Shown one piece after another: positions 41,181 through 51,756 of a DNA stretch of 64,000 nt. A program made the position numbers and the translations under genes. This DNA comes from Datisca glomerata. Lineage: Eukaryota > Streptophyta > Magnoliopsida > Cucurbitales > Datiscaceae. The notes under the pieces were generated by a model. The model worked only from the letters and a program-made list of their open reading frames with translations, made no database searches and was not told the DNA's origin. The stretch covers positions 433,646 to 497,645 of the forward strand of contig QANY01006193.1 in NCBI GenBank assembly GCA_003255025.1, in the 5' to 3' direction. Numbering within the stretch: the stretch's first letter is position 1; each line of letters opens with the position of its first letter.

Positions 41181-41715
41181 CATGTACTTAGACTTGTTTG
41201 GCTAAAGTTGGATCATTCGGGCATTGCATGTAGTCAAACTGGCTTTTGACACCCAATACACATTTGAGATAATAATTTAGAGTGTTGTGGTCATTTTAGG
41301 TGCTTTTAGTGCCATACGAAGTCAAAAAGACCCATGAGACATGTTTAGGCCCAAACTAGATGAACTTTGCTAAACTTGGATCTTTTGGGTATGGCATGTA
41401 CTCAACTGACTTTTGACTCCCAATACGCATTTGGGATAAAAATTTAGAGTGTTGTGGTTATTTTAGGTGCTTCTAGTGCCATAATGAGTTAAAAAGACCC
41501 AATGGGACGTGTTTAGGCCCAAACAAGATGAACTTCGCCAAACATGGATCTTTTGGGCATGCCATCTACTTAAACTGGCAATTGACACCCAATAAACATT
41601 TCGGATAAGTATTTGGAGTTTTGTGATTGTTTTAGGTACTTGTAGTGCCATACGGAGTAAAAAGATCCAATGGGATGTGTTTAAGCCTAAACTAGATGAA
41701 CTTGGCTAAACCTCC
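41181..41715. repeat. 169-bp satellite array segment
   Basis: About three units, bounded by the gypsy-II LTR and an unassigned repeat. No gene. Confidence 0.92.
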
Positions 41716-42406
41716 ACAAATAAGCTTGAGACCCTTTATATATATGAACCCACAAAGCATTAACATGAAAACCCAGAAAACCAATTTGGCAATAACCCAT
41801 GAGAAAGGCTAGAAAAAATAGATTTCTTAGATAGATGATCAAGAACTAGAATAAAGAAAACTTGTTTCTAACTTCCAATTTTGAAACATTCCACAAGAAT
41901 GTGATCAATCTACTTAAATGTTTCTTAAAGCATGTATTCTACTCAAGAACACAAAGATAAAAGCAAAAGACAACCTTTAGGTTTTAAATAATAAATTCTG
42001 GACCACTAAAACATTCTACCAAGGCATATTTATAGCATTTACAAAGGTTTTCTAAAACTAAAGGTTTCCTAAAAACCTTAAAACACAAAAATAGAAATCT
42101 AGCCGAATTCATATTTTAAATAATAATTAAGAATAGACTATATTAAGCTAAATAAAACTAATGGACTCTAAATAAAATAAAATTTCGTCCAGCCCAATAG
42201 AAAACATAAAAGTGGCCCGTTACATACTTAATTCAACCCGTTAGTAACTTGGACTTGAACTAAGTTGTATCGAACTACAGCTGCACTTGTCCCAAAGCTT
42301 TAGTGCCCTCGTAAACCATCGCTAGCTGAATTAACTAAGCCTTGCAAATGATGGATTAAGGCTTGTTGAAGCTTCTTAGACCGTGACCTTGTTATTGGTC
42401 CTTGAT
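41716..42406 (-). other. Unassigned dispersed repeat (second copy of 11675-12095)
   Basis: AT-rich sequence whose right 420 bp match 11675-12095. The left part (TATATATATGAACCCACAAAG...) resembles LTR-type sequence on the minus strand. It is interrupted at 42407 by the end of gypsy-I copy 5 at the motif GGTCCTTGA, which is uninterrupted at about 12040. No coding frame recognised. Confidence 0.5.
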
Positions 42407-43320
42407 GATATGAACCTCACCGTCGCTTTGCGATGAAATTCGATAATAATGATGGTTCAAGAACTCAAGGATCAATTTTAACGAAGAAGAAACCCTGACC
42501 CATTTTCTATGACACAAAGAGAACCTTATGTATAAGACCTAAGACCCAAATTGATGCTTCGAAAAGAACCAAAGGTATGGTTTAGACGCCACACTCAAGA
42601 ATAAGAAGGAAAAGTGAGTGATAAGTCTAGGTTTTAGACGCCACAAAAATATTCTTGATAAGTCTGAAAAGTTCTAAGAAGAATCAAGAGAAAACTCTCA
42701 CAAAGAAATAATATTGATCAAAGTTTTTTTTAATACATTTTGAAACCATGCTTAAATAGAAAAAACATAGAAGCCTAAAGAGTCCTAAAGTGTTTAAATA
42801 ACCTAAACTAAATTTAAAAAATAAAGAAATATAAATTGCAATAAATAAGAAACTTGTAATCCACCCAAAAGACTCATATTGCCTGTCCACTTCTTGGTTA
42901 GGATTGCCAAGGTGTCTTGCTTTCTTGTCATCATTTAAAATGTCATGTCATGCTCCATGTGAGCTGCCATATTGAACGCCACATCATGCTCCAAGTGTAA
43001 TGCCATGTAGGATGCCTTTCCATGTAGGCTGTCATTGTGGAGACCACATCATGCTCCATGTCAGCTGCCATGTTGGATGCCATGTCATGGTTCATGTAGG
43101 ATATCATGTTGGATGCCACATCATGCCCCATGTAGGCTGTCATGTCGGCTGCCACGGCTTGCTCCACGCAGGCTGTCACACTCCGCGTCACACTCCACGT
43201 CATGCTCCACATGATACTCCTATTGAGTGCTTCAGCCATTCTATTTTCTCTAGCTTTTGTGATTCTCTTTGTACTTGAAGTGGATCCATCCTTCGAGTTT
43301 GGGCAACCGAATTCTCATCA
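42407..43320 (-). repeat. gypsy-I copy 5, 3' LTR
   Basis: On the minus strand TGATGAGAATTC (43320) to GGTTCATATCA (42407), 914 bp, preceded by the purine tract AAGAGGGAGGGAA. The 12-residue repeat frame is open at 43239-42943 (TAYMGHDVASNMISYMNHDMAS). Confidence 0.9.
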
Positions 43321-43804
43321 TTCCCTCCCTCTTGAGAATGATTTGTCCTCAAATCGTCATCTACATCAAACGGAGACAAGTTAGTCACATTAAAAGTAAC
43401 ACTTATATTGTACTCACCGAGAAGATCTAGCTTGTAGGCATTGTCATTGAGTCTTGCTAGGACTTGGAAGGGATCATTCCCTCTAGGTAGCAGCTTGGAC
43501 GTATTTTCCTTGGAAACCGTTCCTTTCTCATTTGCACGTAAACCCAATCTTCGGGATCAAAAACCAATTTATGACACTCTTTGTTGGCTTGTTTTGCATA
43601 TTGCTCCGTTCTCCTCTCAATATTGAGTTTTTCCATCTCATGTGTCTGCTTAACGAATTCGGCCTTCCTTTTTCCATCTTGTTTGTACCGAATGACATAT
43701 GAGAATGTCTCGATGAACTCCACCCTACGAGCATGTATCTTATTCAGCTTGTGTTGCTCCTTTAAATGCTTAAAGGACTCATGACCGTTGTGAATCACAA
43801 TCAC
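43200..43804 (-). pseudogene. gypsy-I RNase H stub fused in frame to integrase C-terminus
   Basis: The frame starts HESFKHLKEQHKLNKIHARRVEFIETFSYVIRYKQ, the C-terminal part of RNase H (compare the [22 protein letters not shown] text at 63900-63800), and passes without a break to DGKRKAEFVKQTHEMEKLNIERRTEQYAKQAN and a DWVYVQMRKERFPRK block: the far end of integrase. About 0.9 kb relative to copy 6 is missing at the join (~43665). A frameshift near 43490 moves the rest ([33 protein letters not shown]) to another frame. Confidence 0.85.
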
Positions 43805-43850
43805 CTGTAAAAGTAAAACAATATTGCTCGGTAAAGAACCGACGAGATCA

Positions 43851-44510
43851 TTAGTACTTTAAAAGAGCCTCTTTGTACATAAGTACAATAAGGGGTTGAT
43901 GTGAAAATAGTCCTCTCTTGATCTCACTTTTTTTTGTAATGTAATTGAATTTTTCGTCTATCGCTCTCACTATGGCTTTAATACCCTCTTTTTCTTTTCT
44001 CCCAATTCCTTTCCCCTTATTTTTCTTTACGTCTCTCTGACTTTCATGCTCGTTTTCACTCTTTGTCTTTTGTTCACTCTCTTTCTTTTGATCACTCTCT
44101 TTTTGCGACCTCACTTGATCTTTGTAAATCTGATTTTGTGTCCTTGGAACAAGAGTAATCGGCTTTTGATTGTGTTCAAAATAGTATTGATTAGAGAAAC
44201 CATCATGCTTCACTCGTCTATCAAATTTCCATGGCCTTTCCCACAACAAGTGTCCAACTTGCACTGATATTACATTGCAAAACACATCGTCTTCATATTT
44301 ACCGATTTGAAATGAGAGTAACACTTTCTTTTCCACCTTTACCTCACCTCTATCATTCAGCCATTTCCACTTGTAGGGTCGGGGTAGTTTAGTTGTTAGC
44401 ACCCCAAATTTATCCAACATTGTAGTATCAACGTTAGGACAACTACCTCCATCAATACTCATACTACATACCTTGATTTGATCGTGGCATGTAGTACGAA
44501 AGATGTTTTC
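43851..44510 (-). pseudogene. gypsy-I protease region
   Basis: Minus-strand frame with SIDGGSCPNVDTTMLDKF (Asp-Gly-Gly version of the aspartic-protease motif seen in many plant Ty3/gypsy proteins), KVLLSFQIGKYEDDVFCNVISVQVGHLLWERPWKFDRRVKHDGFSNQ, then a Lys/Glu-rich linker (about 44130-44000). It cleaves the Gag-Pol precursor in active elements. A stop separates it from gag; the RT that should follow is missing. Confidence 0.83.
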
Positions 44511-45761
44511 TCACTGCACCTCATCATTTTCTTTGATTTGCACACTTAGAGCTCTCCTTGCGACAACTAATTCTCTTTGTACAGCACACTCCTCATTATC
44601 CTCATCCTCTAATGACAACATAGATTCATTGTCATCTTTATCCTCGATCTCAATCTCACCATCATCTCGTAGCATCATGGCTCTCTCGTTTGGACATTGA
44701 CTCACTATGTGACCCTTACCTTGGCTTTTAAAACACTTAATATCATGATTTCGAGCACTAGAAGAATTTGTTTTACCTTGGTAACCATGGCTGGTCGATT
44801 CTGACTTTTGCTCAGTTTTCGTGGCCAACTTCTCCTCCTTCTCCGCATAACTTGCTTTCCATGGGGAACAACTCGAGCCAAGGGTTGTACGTGTACCACC
44901 CCTCCTTTTGAGTTGCTGCTCAACATTAATGGCTGTGTGCACCATATCTTCCAACTCTACATAATTTTGCATCTCTACCCAATCATGAATTTCTCAATTC
45001 ATTCCATGCAAAAACCTAGCCATAGTGGCCTCTCGGTCTTCTTCTATATTAGCCCTTATCATAGCCATCTTCATCTCCTTAAAATAATCTTTGACACTTC
45101 GGCTCCCTCGAGTGAGACCTTGCAGCTTTCGATACAAGTCTCGATAGTAATGGCATGGCACAAACCGTCTCCTCATCACGGTTTTCAAGTCTTCCCAAGT
45201 CTCTATGGGACGATCTCTATTTCTCTTTATATTTATCATTAGTTGATCCCACCAATCAATAGCATAATCAATAAATTCAACAATAGCAAGCTTTACCTTT
45301 TTACGCTCGGAATAGTAATGACAATCAAACATGAGCTCCATCCTCTTTTCCCATTCTAAATAAGCTTCTGGATCATTCTTGCCTTGAAATAATGGTATCT
45401 TCGTCTTAATGCTACCCAAATTGTTGTGCACCCTATCACCAAACCTATCTTCTCTATTCCTATGTTGGAATCCCCTATCTCCAACCCCACGGCCTAATTT
45501 TCCAATGTGAGAATACCGGTCCTCTTCATTAAAGTCTTCCCCAAATTCTTCTTCATACTCAACCCTAGGTGATCATCTCTCCCTCTGATGCCCAATTGGA
45601 GCTCTAGGTGTCTCCACCCGTGTTTCCATCCGATCAATACTCTCATGCACTTGTTCCAGCCCATCTCCTAACATTCTTTTCAATTCACCCACTAACGCCT
45701 CCATTTGTAACTTTGACATGCCAATTTCCACCATTCCTCCATTAACATTGTTGTTTGACAT
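44511..45761 (-). pseudogene. gypsy-I gag (capsid/nucleocapsid)
   Basis: Start ATG 45761-45759 (MSNNNVNGGMVEIG), the first ATG I see after the leader. A coiled N-terminal segment and an Arg-rich stretch lead to the Retrotrans_gag-type domain at 45431-44994 (DPEAYLEWEKRMELMFDC, WWDQLM, TWEDLKTVMRRRFVP, SVKDYFKEMKMAM). After a stop near 44991 comes the nucleocapsid, whose knuckle CFKSQGKGHIVSQC has Ser in place of the second Cys of CX2CX4HX4C. An acidic tail follows. Broken by frameshifts near 45570 and 45000. Confidence 0.88.
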
Positions 45762-46670
45762 ACTTGAAAGAGAATAAGATTAGAAAAAAAAATGGACCTC
45801 ACAATCTCTTCCTCACGTGTTTACACTCTAAGTTTGAGGTTCACTCAATTTCTCTCGTGTTTCACTCAAAATATTTGACTTTTACCCTCTGATTTTCTCA
45901 CACACTCTTGCCTTTTACCACTCTTAGTTTTCTCTTTCGGTTCTTGTTAAAAACTAATAAATGAATCTGGAATATTCAAGCAACAACAAAAAGACCTAAA
46001 AAAATTAAAAACTATGAGAAGATAAGGAAAGGAAACAACTAAGGGATACAATTTAGAGATAAGGAAACAAAAGGAGATCAACCTATACTATTTTTTTTAC
46101 AGAAGATAAGTTAGGACAAGATAAGGTAAGGATAAGAGGAGATGAGATAAGATAAGATGAGATACGATAAGACAATGATTGGATAAGATAAGATAAGAAA
46201 AAAGATAAGATAAGATAAGATAAGAAAAAGATAAGAAAAGTTATGACAAGATAAGATGAGATAAGATGAGATAAGAAAATATAAGATTTATGACAAGACG
46301 AGATATGATATGATAAAGGCAATGATAAGATAATATAAGATAAGATGAGATAAGAAAATATATGATAAAATAAAACAAGTATAAGATAATAAGATAAGAT
46401 AAGAAAAGATAAGATAATTTATGATAAGATGAGATAAGATATGATATGACAAGATATGAAAAGATAAGACAAGGATAAGATAGATAAGATAAGAAAAGAT
46501 AAGATGAGATAATTTATGATAAGATGAGATAAGATATGATATGACAATATATGACAATATATGATGAGATAAGATAAGATGATAACTAAAACAATGGAAA
46601 TTGTAGATCTCGAAAATCCATTCAATTTGATATGTAATAATGACTATTTCGACTCCCGAATCCAAAGTTA
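45762..46670 (-). repeat. gypsy-I copy 5, leader with (TTATC)n tract
   Basis: The complement reads GATAAGATAAG over 46090-46590. Between 46618 and the gag ATG (45761) I find no ATG on the element strand. After the pentanucleotide tract comes ~320 nt of pyrimidine-rich leader. The same order (primer-site region, TTATC tract, GTTGATCTC) exists in copies 1 and 2. Confidence 0.88.
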
Positions 46671-47573
46671 TATACACACCCCTTTACCCATGCCTAACCA
46701 ACCTTGGATTGATATTTCTATGGATTTTGTTTTAGGATATCATATTTGTTGTTGTTGATAGGTTTAGTAAAATGGATTAGTTCGTTACATGCTTTAAAAC
46801 CAAGGATGCAACACATATTTCTGACTTGTTCTTTAAAGAAGTTGTTCGATTGCGTGGTTTTCCTAAGACAATTGTTAGTGATAGAGATGTTAAGTTCTTA
46901 AGTCATTTTTGGCGCACTTTGTGGGGAAAATTAGGGACTAAACTCTTGTTTTGAAGTTGTTTATGGTTTTAACCGTTTAACTCCGGTGGATATTTTCCCT
47001 TTTCCTACTACTAATGAGCATGTTAATGTAGATGGGGTTATGAAAGATTTACATGCCAAGGGTCGGGCTAACATTGAGAGGAAGAATGAACAATATGCTA
47101 ACCAAGCACTAAGGGGCGTTCACACGTTGTTTTTCAACTTGGAGATTGGGTTTGAGTGCACATGCGTAAGGAGAGGTTTCCTACGCAAAGGAAATCAAAA
47201 TTGTAGCCTAGAAGAGATGGACATTTTCAAGTCTTGGAATGAATCAATGATAATGCCTACAAGCCTAGAAGAGATGTACATTTTCAAGTCTTGGAAAGAA
47301 TCAATGATAATCCTACAAGCTAGATTTTCCAAGCAACATAGTAATGTTAGTGCAACTTTTAATATGGCTGATTTATCTTTGTTTGATGTAGGTGATTCGA
47401 GGACGAATCCTTTTGAAGAGGGAGGGAATGATGGGGATCAAGATGTTGTTTCCAGAGACTCGCAAGATCCGTTACAAGGAATTGATGGTCCAATGACTCG
47501 AGCTAGAACAAAAAAAATGAAAAAGGCTTTACAAGTCAAAATCATGGACGTGCATGACAAGAGGCTGTTCTAG
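46671..47573 (+). pseudogene. gypsy-II integrase and pol C-terminus (broken)
   Basis: Readable in shifting frames: LDWYFYGF (equivalent of [12 protein letters not shown]), [43 protein letters not shown] (integrase core with the second Asp), then KDLHAKGRANIERKNEQYANQA and SATFNMADLSLFDVGDSRTNPFEEGGNDGD, GPMTRARTKKMKKAL. A ~60-bp segment (GAGATGGACATTTTCAAGTC...) is tandemly duplicated at 47209-47328. Integrase inserts the cDNA; a large internal deletion after the core and many frameshifts make this copy dead. Confidence 0.86.
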
Positions 47574-48104
47574 AAGATTCCAAGGCGTCACCAAGGATAA
47601 TCACTTATCTTTATGTGTAAGGCTTGGATTTGGAAGAACAAGGATGATAATCCATGACATGAGGCCTAATTTACTGTTTATGTGTTTTATGAGTTTTGGG
47701 CTTAAATAGAATTTTATTTTTATTTTTTTAAGTTGTTTGTTGGGTCATGAACTTTGGGCTCATTTAGGTTTTGGGTTTATTTTATTTATTTTTATTTATT
47801 TTATGCTTATTTCTTTTTAGGGTCACTATATAAAGGCTCATATGATGTACATTCAGAAACTTTTTAGTCATTAATATTATTCAGCGAGCATTTGTTTTGC
47901 GTTCTTGTGTTCTTGGTAGAATGCAGAATTTTGACTTATCAAGGGAGTGATCAACCTTGTCGTATCTCAAGATTGGGGTTTTAAGGACTTAGTTTTCCTT
48001 AGGGTTCTAATCTGATCAACTTTGATTTGTTCCTAGCTTTCAATTCGCTTCTTGTTCGCTGACCCAAGGGTTTCTAGGGCAGGTCGCCTAGTGGGTTCTT
48101 ATCA
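47429..48104 (+). repeat. gypsy-II copy 2, 3' LTR
   Basis: TGATGGGGATCA...GGTTCTTATCA, 676 bp, preceded by GAAGAGGGAGGGAA, which is both polypurine tract and the codons EEGGN of pol. The pol frame continues 145 bp into the LTR to the TAG at 47571-47573. Confidence 0.88.
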
Positions 48105-48780
48105 TCCACTTTGTGCCAAGCTCTCTTAAGGAACCCATCTGAAAATCCATCAGGGCGGGGGCCTTATCACTCCCCAAACTAAAACATTGCTAGCCTTACC
48201 TCTTCTTCTATGACGTGGAGGGTTAAGAGGTGTGATTGTGCCTCACTGAGCTTATTAGGAAGCACACTCTCTAATATACTCCAGTCCAAGTCTGTCTGGG
48301 AGTTACGCGATCCCAGGAAATCAGTATAGATTAGAAAGATATGCTCACTGACCTGTTCCGAGGCTGGGATAATATTACCTTAGTCAATCAAGTGGGTAAT
48401 CTTTAACCTGATCCTATTTTCTTTATATTTTGAAGAAGAATTTGGGTATTTTGGTCTCCCAAGTTGAGCCATTGTACCCTTGACTCTTGCTTAAAAAAAT
48501 TTCTTCAGCATTTTAGAGCTCCAAGAACTCTAAACAGGTAAGCTTCTCCTGACTCTGAAGCTCCTGGTTGAGAGGGTCATTGGCAACAAGCTTCTAGAGC
48601 TTCTCAAGCTGAGCCTTAGCTACCTTGACTCTAGAAGAGATGTCACTGGAATGTGATAGGTTAAATGCTTTAAGCACTTTTTTGACAGCCCTAAGTTTAG
48701 AGCAAATTTGGAACAGGGTAGTGCCCTCAACCTGGGTATCCCAAGCTTGCTAAGCACTTTTAAGCAGGACAAAGTTTTTT
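48105..48780 (-). pseudogene. LINE ORF2 linker/early RT fragment
   Basis: Minus-strand remnant matching the part between endonuclease and RT (LNLGDQN-type text near 48460, KAPAPMDF-type text near 48150), most like LINE-A/B but diverged from all copies here, so possibly another LINE group. Both ends are broken, with gypsy-II LTR on the left and satellite on the right. Confidence 0.7.
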
Positions 48781-51756
48781 TAGACATGGCATGTACTCAA
48801 ACTGACTTTTGACACCCAATACAGGTTTGGGATAATTATTTGGAGTGTTGTTATTTTCGGTGCTTCAAGTGTCATATGTAGTAAAAAAGATCCAGTGGGA
48901 TGTGTTTAGGCCCAAACTATATGAACTTGGAAAAACTTCAATATTTTGGTCATGGAATGTACTTGAACTTACTTTTGACACCGAATAGACGTTTTGGATA
49001 AGAATTTGGAGTGTTGTGGTCGTTATGTGCTTCTACTTCCATACGAAGTCAAAAAGACCCAATGGGACGTGTTTTGGCCCCAACTAGATGAACTTTGCTA
49101 AAGTTGGATCTTTTGGGCCAATAATGATATATTCAAACTGACTTTAGTCACGCAATGCATGTTTGGGACAATAATTTAGAGTGTTGTGGTCATTTAGATG
49201 CTTCTAGTGCCATACAAAGTTAAAAAGACCCAATGTGACATGTTTAGGCCCAAGCTAAATGAACTTGGCTAAACTTGGATCTTTTGGGCATGTCAGGTAC
49301 TCGAACTGACATTTGACATCCAATACACACTTGGGAAGTATTTGGAGTGTTGTGGTCATTTTCGGTGCTTCTATTGCCATACGGAGTTAAATAGACCCAA
49401 TGTGACATGTTTAGGCCCAAACTAGACGTGACTAAGCATGGATCTTTTGGGCTTGGCATGTACTGAAACTAACTTTTGACACCCAATACATGTTTGGGAT
49501 AATAATTTGATGTGTTGTGGTCGTTTTATGTACTTCTAGTGCCATACAGAGTTAAATAGACCCAATGGGACGTGTTTAGGCTGAAACTAGATGAACTTGG
49601 TTAACATGGATATTTTGGGCATGACATGTACTTAAACTGTCTTTTGAAACCCAATACATGTGTGGTACAAGAAATTGAAGTGTTGTGGTCATTTTATGTA
49701 CTTCTAGTGCCATATGGAGATAAAAACACCCCATTGGACTGGTTTGGCTGAACTTGGATCTTTGGGCATGGCATGTACTGAGCTGACTTTTGACATCCAC
49801 TAAAGGTTTGGAATAAGAATTTGGAGTGTTGCGGTCCTTTTAGGTGCTTCTAATGCCGTACGGAGTCAGAAAGACCCAATGAGACGTGCTTAGGCCCAAA
49901 CTAGACAAACTTTGCTAAGCTTGGATCTTTTAGGCATAGCATGTACTCGAACAAACTTTAGACACCCAATACAGGTTTGGGATAAGAATTTAGAATGTTT
50001 TGGTCATTTTGGGTGCTTCTAATACCATAAGGAGTCAAAAAGACCCAATGGGAAGTGTTGAGACCCAAACTAGATTAAACATTGCTAAACTTGGATCTTT
50101 GGGGCATGACATGTACTCAAACTGACTGTTGAGACCCAATACGGGTTTGGTATGAGAATTTGGAGTGTTGTGGTTGTTTTGTTGCTTCTATTGTGATACA
50201 GAGTCAAAAAGACCCAATGGGACGTGTTTAGGGCCAAACTAGATGAACATTGCTAAACTTGGATCTTTTAGGCATAAGCATGTACTCACACTGATTTTTG
50301 ACACCCAATACTTGTTTGGGATAAGAATTTGGAATCTGCTGGTCATTTTGGTTCCTTTAAGTTTCATACAGAGTCAAAAAGACCCAATGGGACGTGTTTA
50401 GGCCCAAACTAGACGAACTTGGTTAAACTTCGATCTTTTGGTCATGGCATGTAATCGAACTGACTTTTGACCCCCAATACACATTTTGGATAAGAATTTA
50501 AGTTTTGTGGTTATTTTCTGTGCTTCTAATGCCATACAGTGTCAGAAAGACCCACTGGGATGTCTGTAGGTCTAAACTAGTTGAACTATGCTAAACTTGG
50601 ATCATTTAGGCATGGCATGCACTCGAACTGACTTTTGGCCACCAATACATATTGGCAATAAGAATTTGGAGTGTTGGGGTCGATTTAGGAACTTCTATTC
50701 CCATACAGAGTCAAAAAGCCCCAATGAGACATGTTTAGGCCCAAACTAGATGAACTTTGCTAAACTTGGTTCTTTTGGGCATGGCATGTACTCGTACTGA
50801 CTTTTGACAGCCAATACAGGTTTGGAAAAGAATTTGGAGTGTTGTGTTCTTTTTACGTGCTTCTAGTGCCATACGGTGTCAAATTGACTTAATGGTATGT
50901 TTGTAGGCCGGAACTAGATGAACTTGGCTAAACTTGGATCTTTTGGGCATGGCATGCACTTGAATTGTCTTTTGACACCTATTACACGTTGGGGATAAGA
51001 ATTTGAAGTGTCATGGTCATTTTATGTGTTTCTAGTGCGACACAGAGTCAAAAAGACCCAATTGGACGAGTTTAGGCCCAAACTATAGATGAACTTGCTA
51101 TCCTCAATAGACACTTTTGAGATAAGAATTTGGAGTGATGTGGTCATTTTAGGTGCTTGTTGTGCAATACGGAGTCAAAAAGACTCAACGGGATGTGTTT
51201 AGGCTTAAACTAGATGAACTTTGCTAAACTTGGATATTATGGGATGGCATGTACTCGGACTGACTTTTGACACCCAATACATATTTGTGGTAAGAATTTG
51301 GAGTGTTTTGTCATTTTAGGTGCTTCTAGTGTCACACAGAGTCAAAAAGACCAACTGAGACGTGATTGGGCCCAAACTAGATGAACTCTGCTAGACTTGT
51401 ATGTTTTGGGCATGGCATGTACGCGAATTGACTTTTGACACCGAATACATTTTTGTGATAAGAATTTGGAGTGTTGTGGTCATTTTAGGTGCATCTAGTG
51501 CCGTACTTGGATCTTTTGAGCATGACATGTACTTTTTTTGGTAGGCAAACAGATGTATTAGCCCGAAAAAATACATACACATAAACAAGGGGTATACCCC
51601 AGGATATACAAGGCCAAAACAATCAGCCTAGCAAGCTAGGATAAGAATTTGTAGTGTTGTGGTTATTTTATATTCTTCTAGTGCCATACAGAATCAAAAA
51701 GAACCAATTAGACGTGTTTAGGCCAAACTACATAAACTTGACTAAACTTGGATCTT
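48781..51756. repeat. 169-bp satellite array, about 17 units
   Basis: The longest array in the window, with regular landmarks (GGCATGTACTCGAACTGAC, CTTCTAGTGCCATA, AAAAAGACCCAATGGGA). A short unit occurs near 51090-51110. A 108-bp LINE-C tail is inserted at 51533-51640. No gene. Confidence 0.95.
51533..51640 (-). mobile_element. 108-bp LINE-C 3' tail in satellite
   Basis: Seven T (complement of poly(A)), then GGTAGGCAAACAGATGTATT and GGGGTATACCCCAGG, ending at GCAAGCTAGG. The satellite sequence expected between CATGTAC and ATAAGAATTTG (~35 bp) is missing, so this insertion deleted target sequence instead of duplicating it. Confidence 0.88.

Larger units (their letters stand above)
42407..46670 (-). 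mobile_element. gypsy-I copy 5, internally deleted, no 5' LTR
   Basis: The only gypsy-I copy here with gag. Order on the minus strand: leader with (TTATC)n (46670-45762), gag (45761-44511), protease region (44510-43851), an RNase H stub fused to the integrase C-terminus (43804-43321), then the 3' LTR (43320-42407). RT and the integrase core are deleted. The 5' end breaks in the leader and abuts gypsy-II in opposite orientation. Confidence 0.9.
46671..48104 (+). mobile_element. gypsy-II copy 2, integrase to 3' LTR
   Basis: Plus-strand fragment starting at the integrase core and ending with the LTR at 48104. Its left edge is joined head-to-head with the leader of gypsy-I copy 5. Confidence 0.87.
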
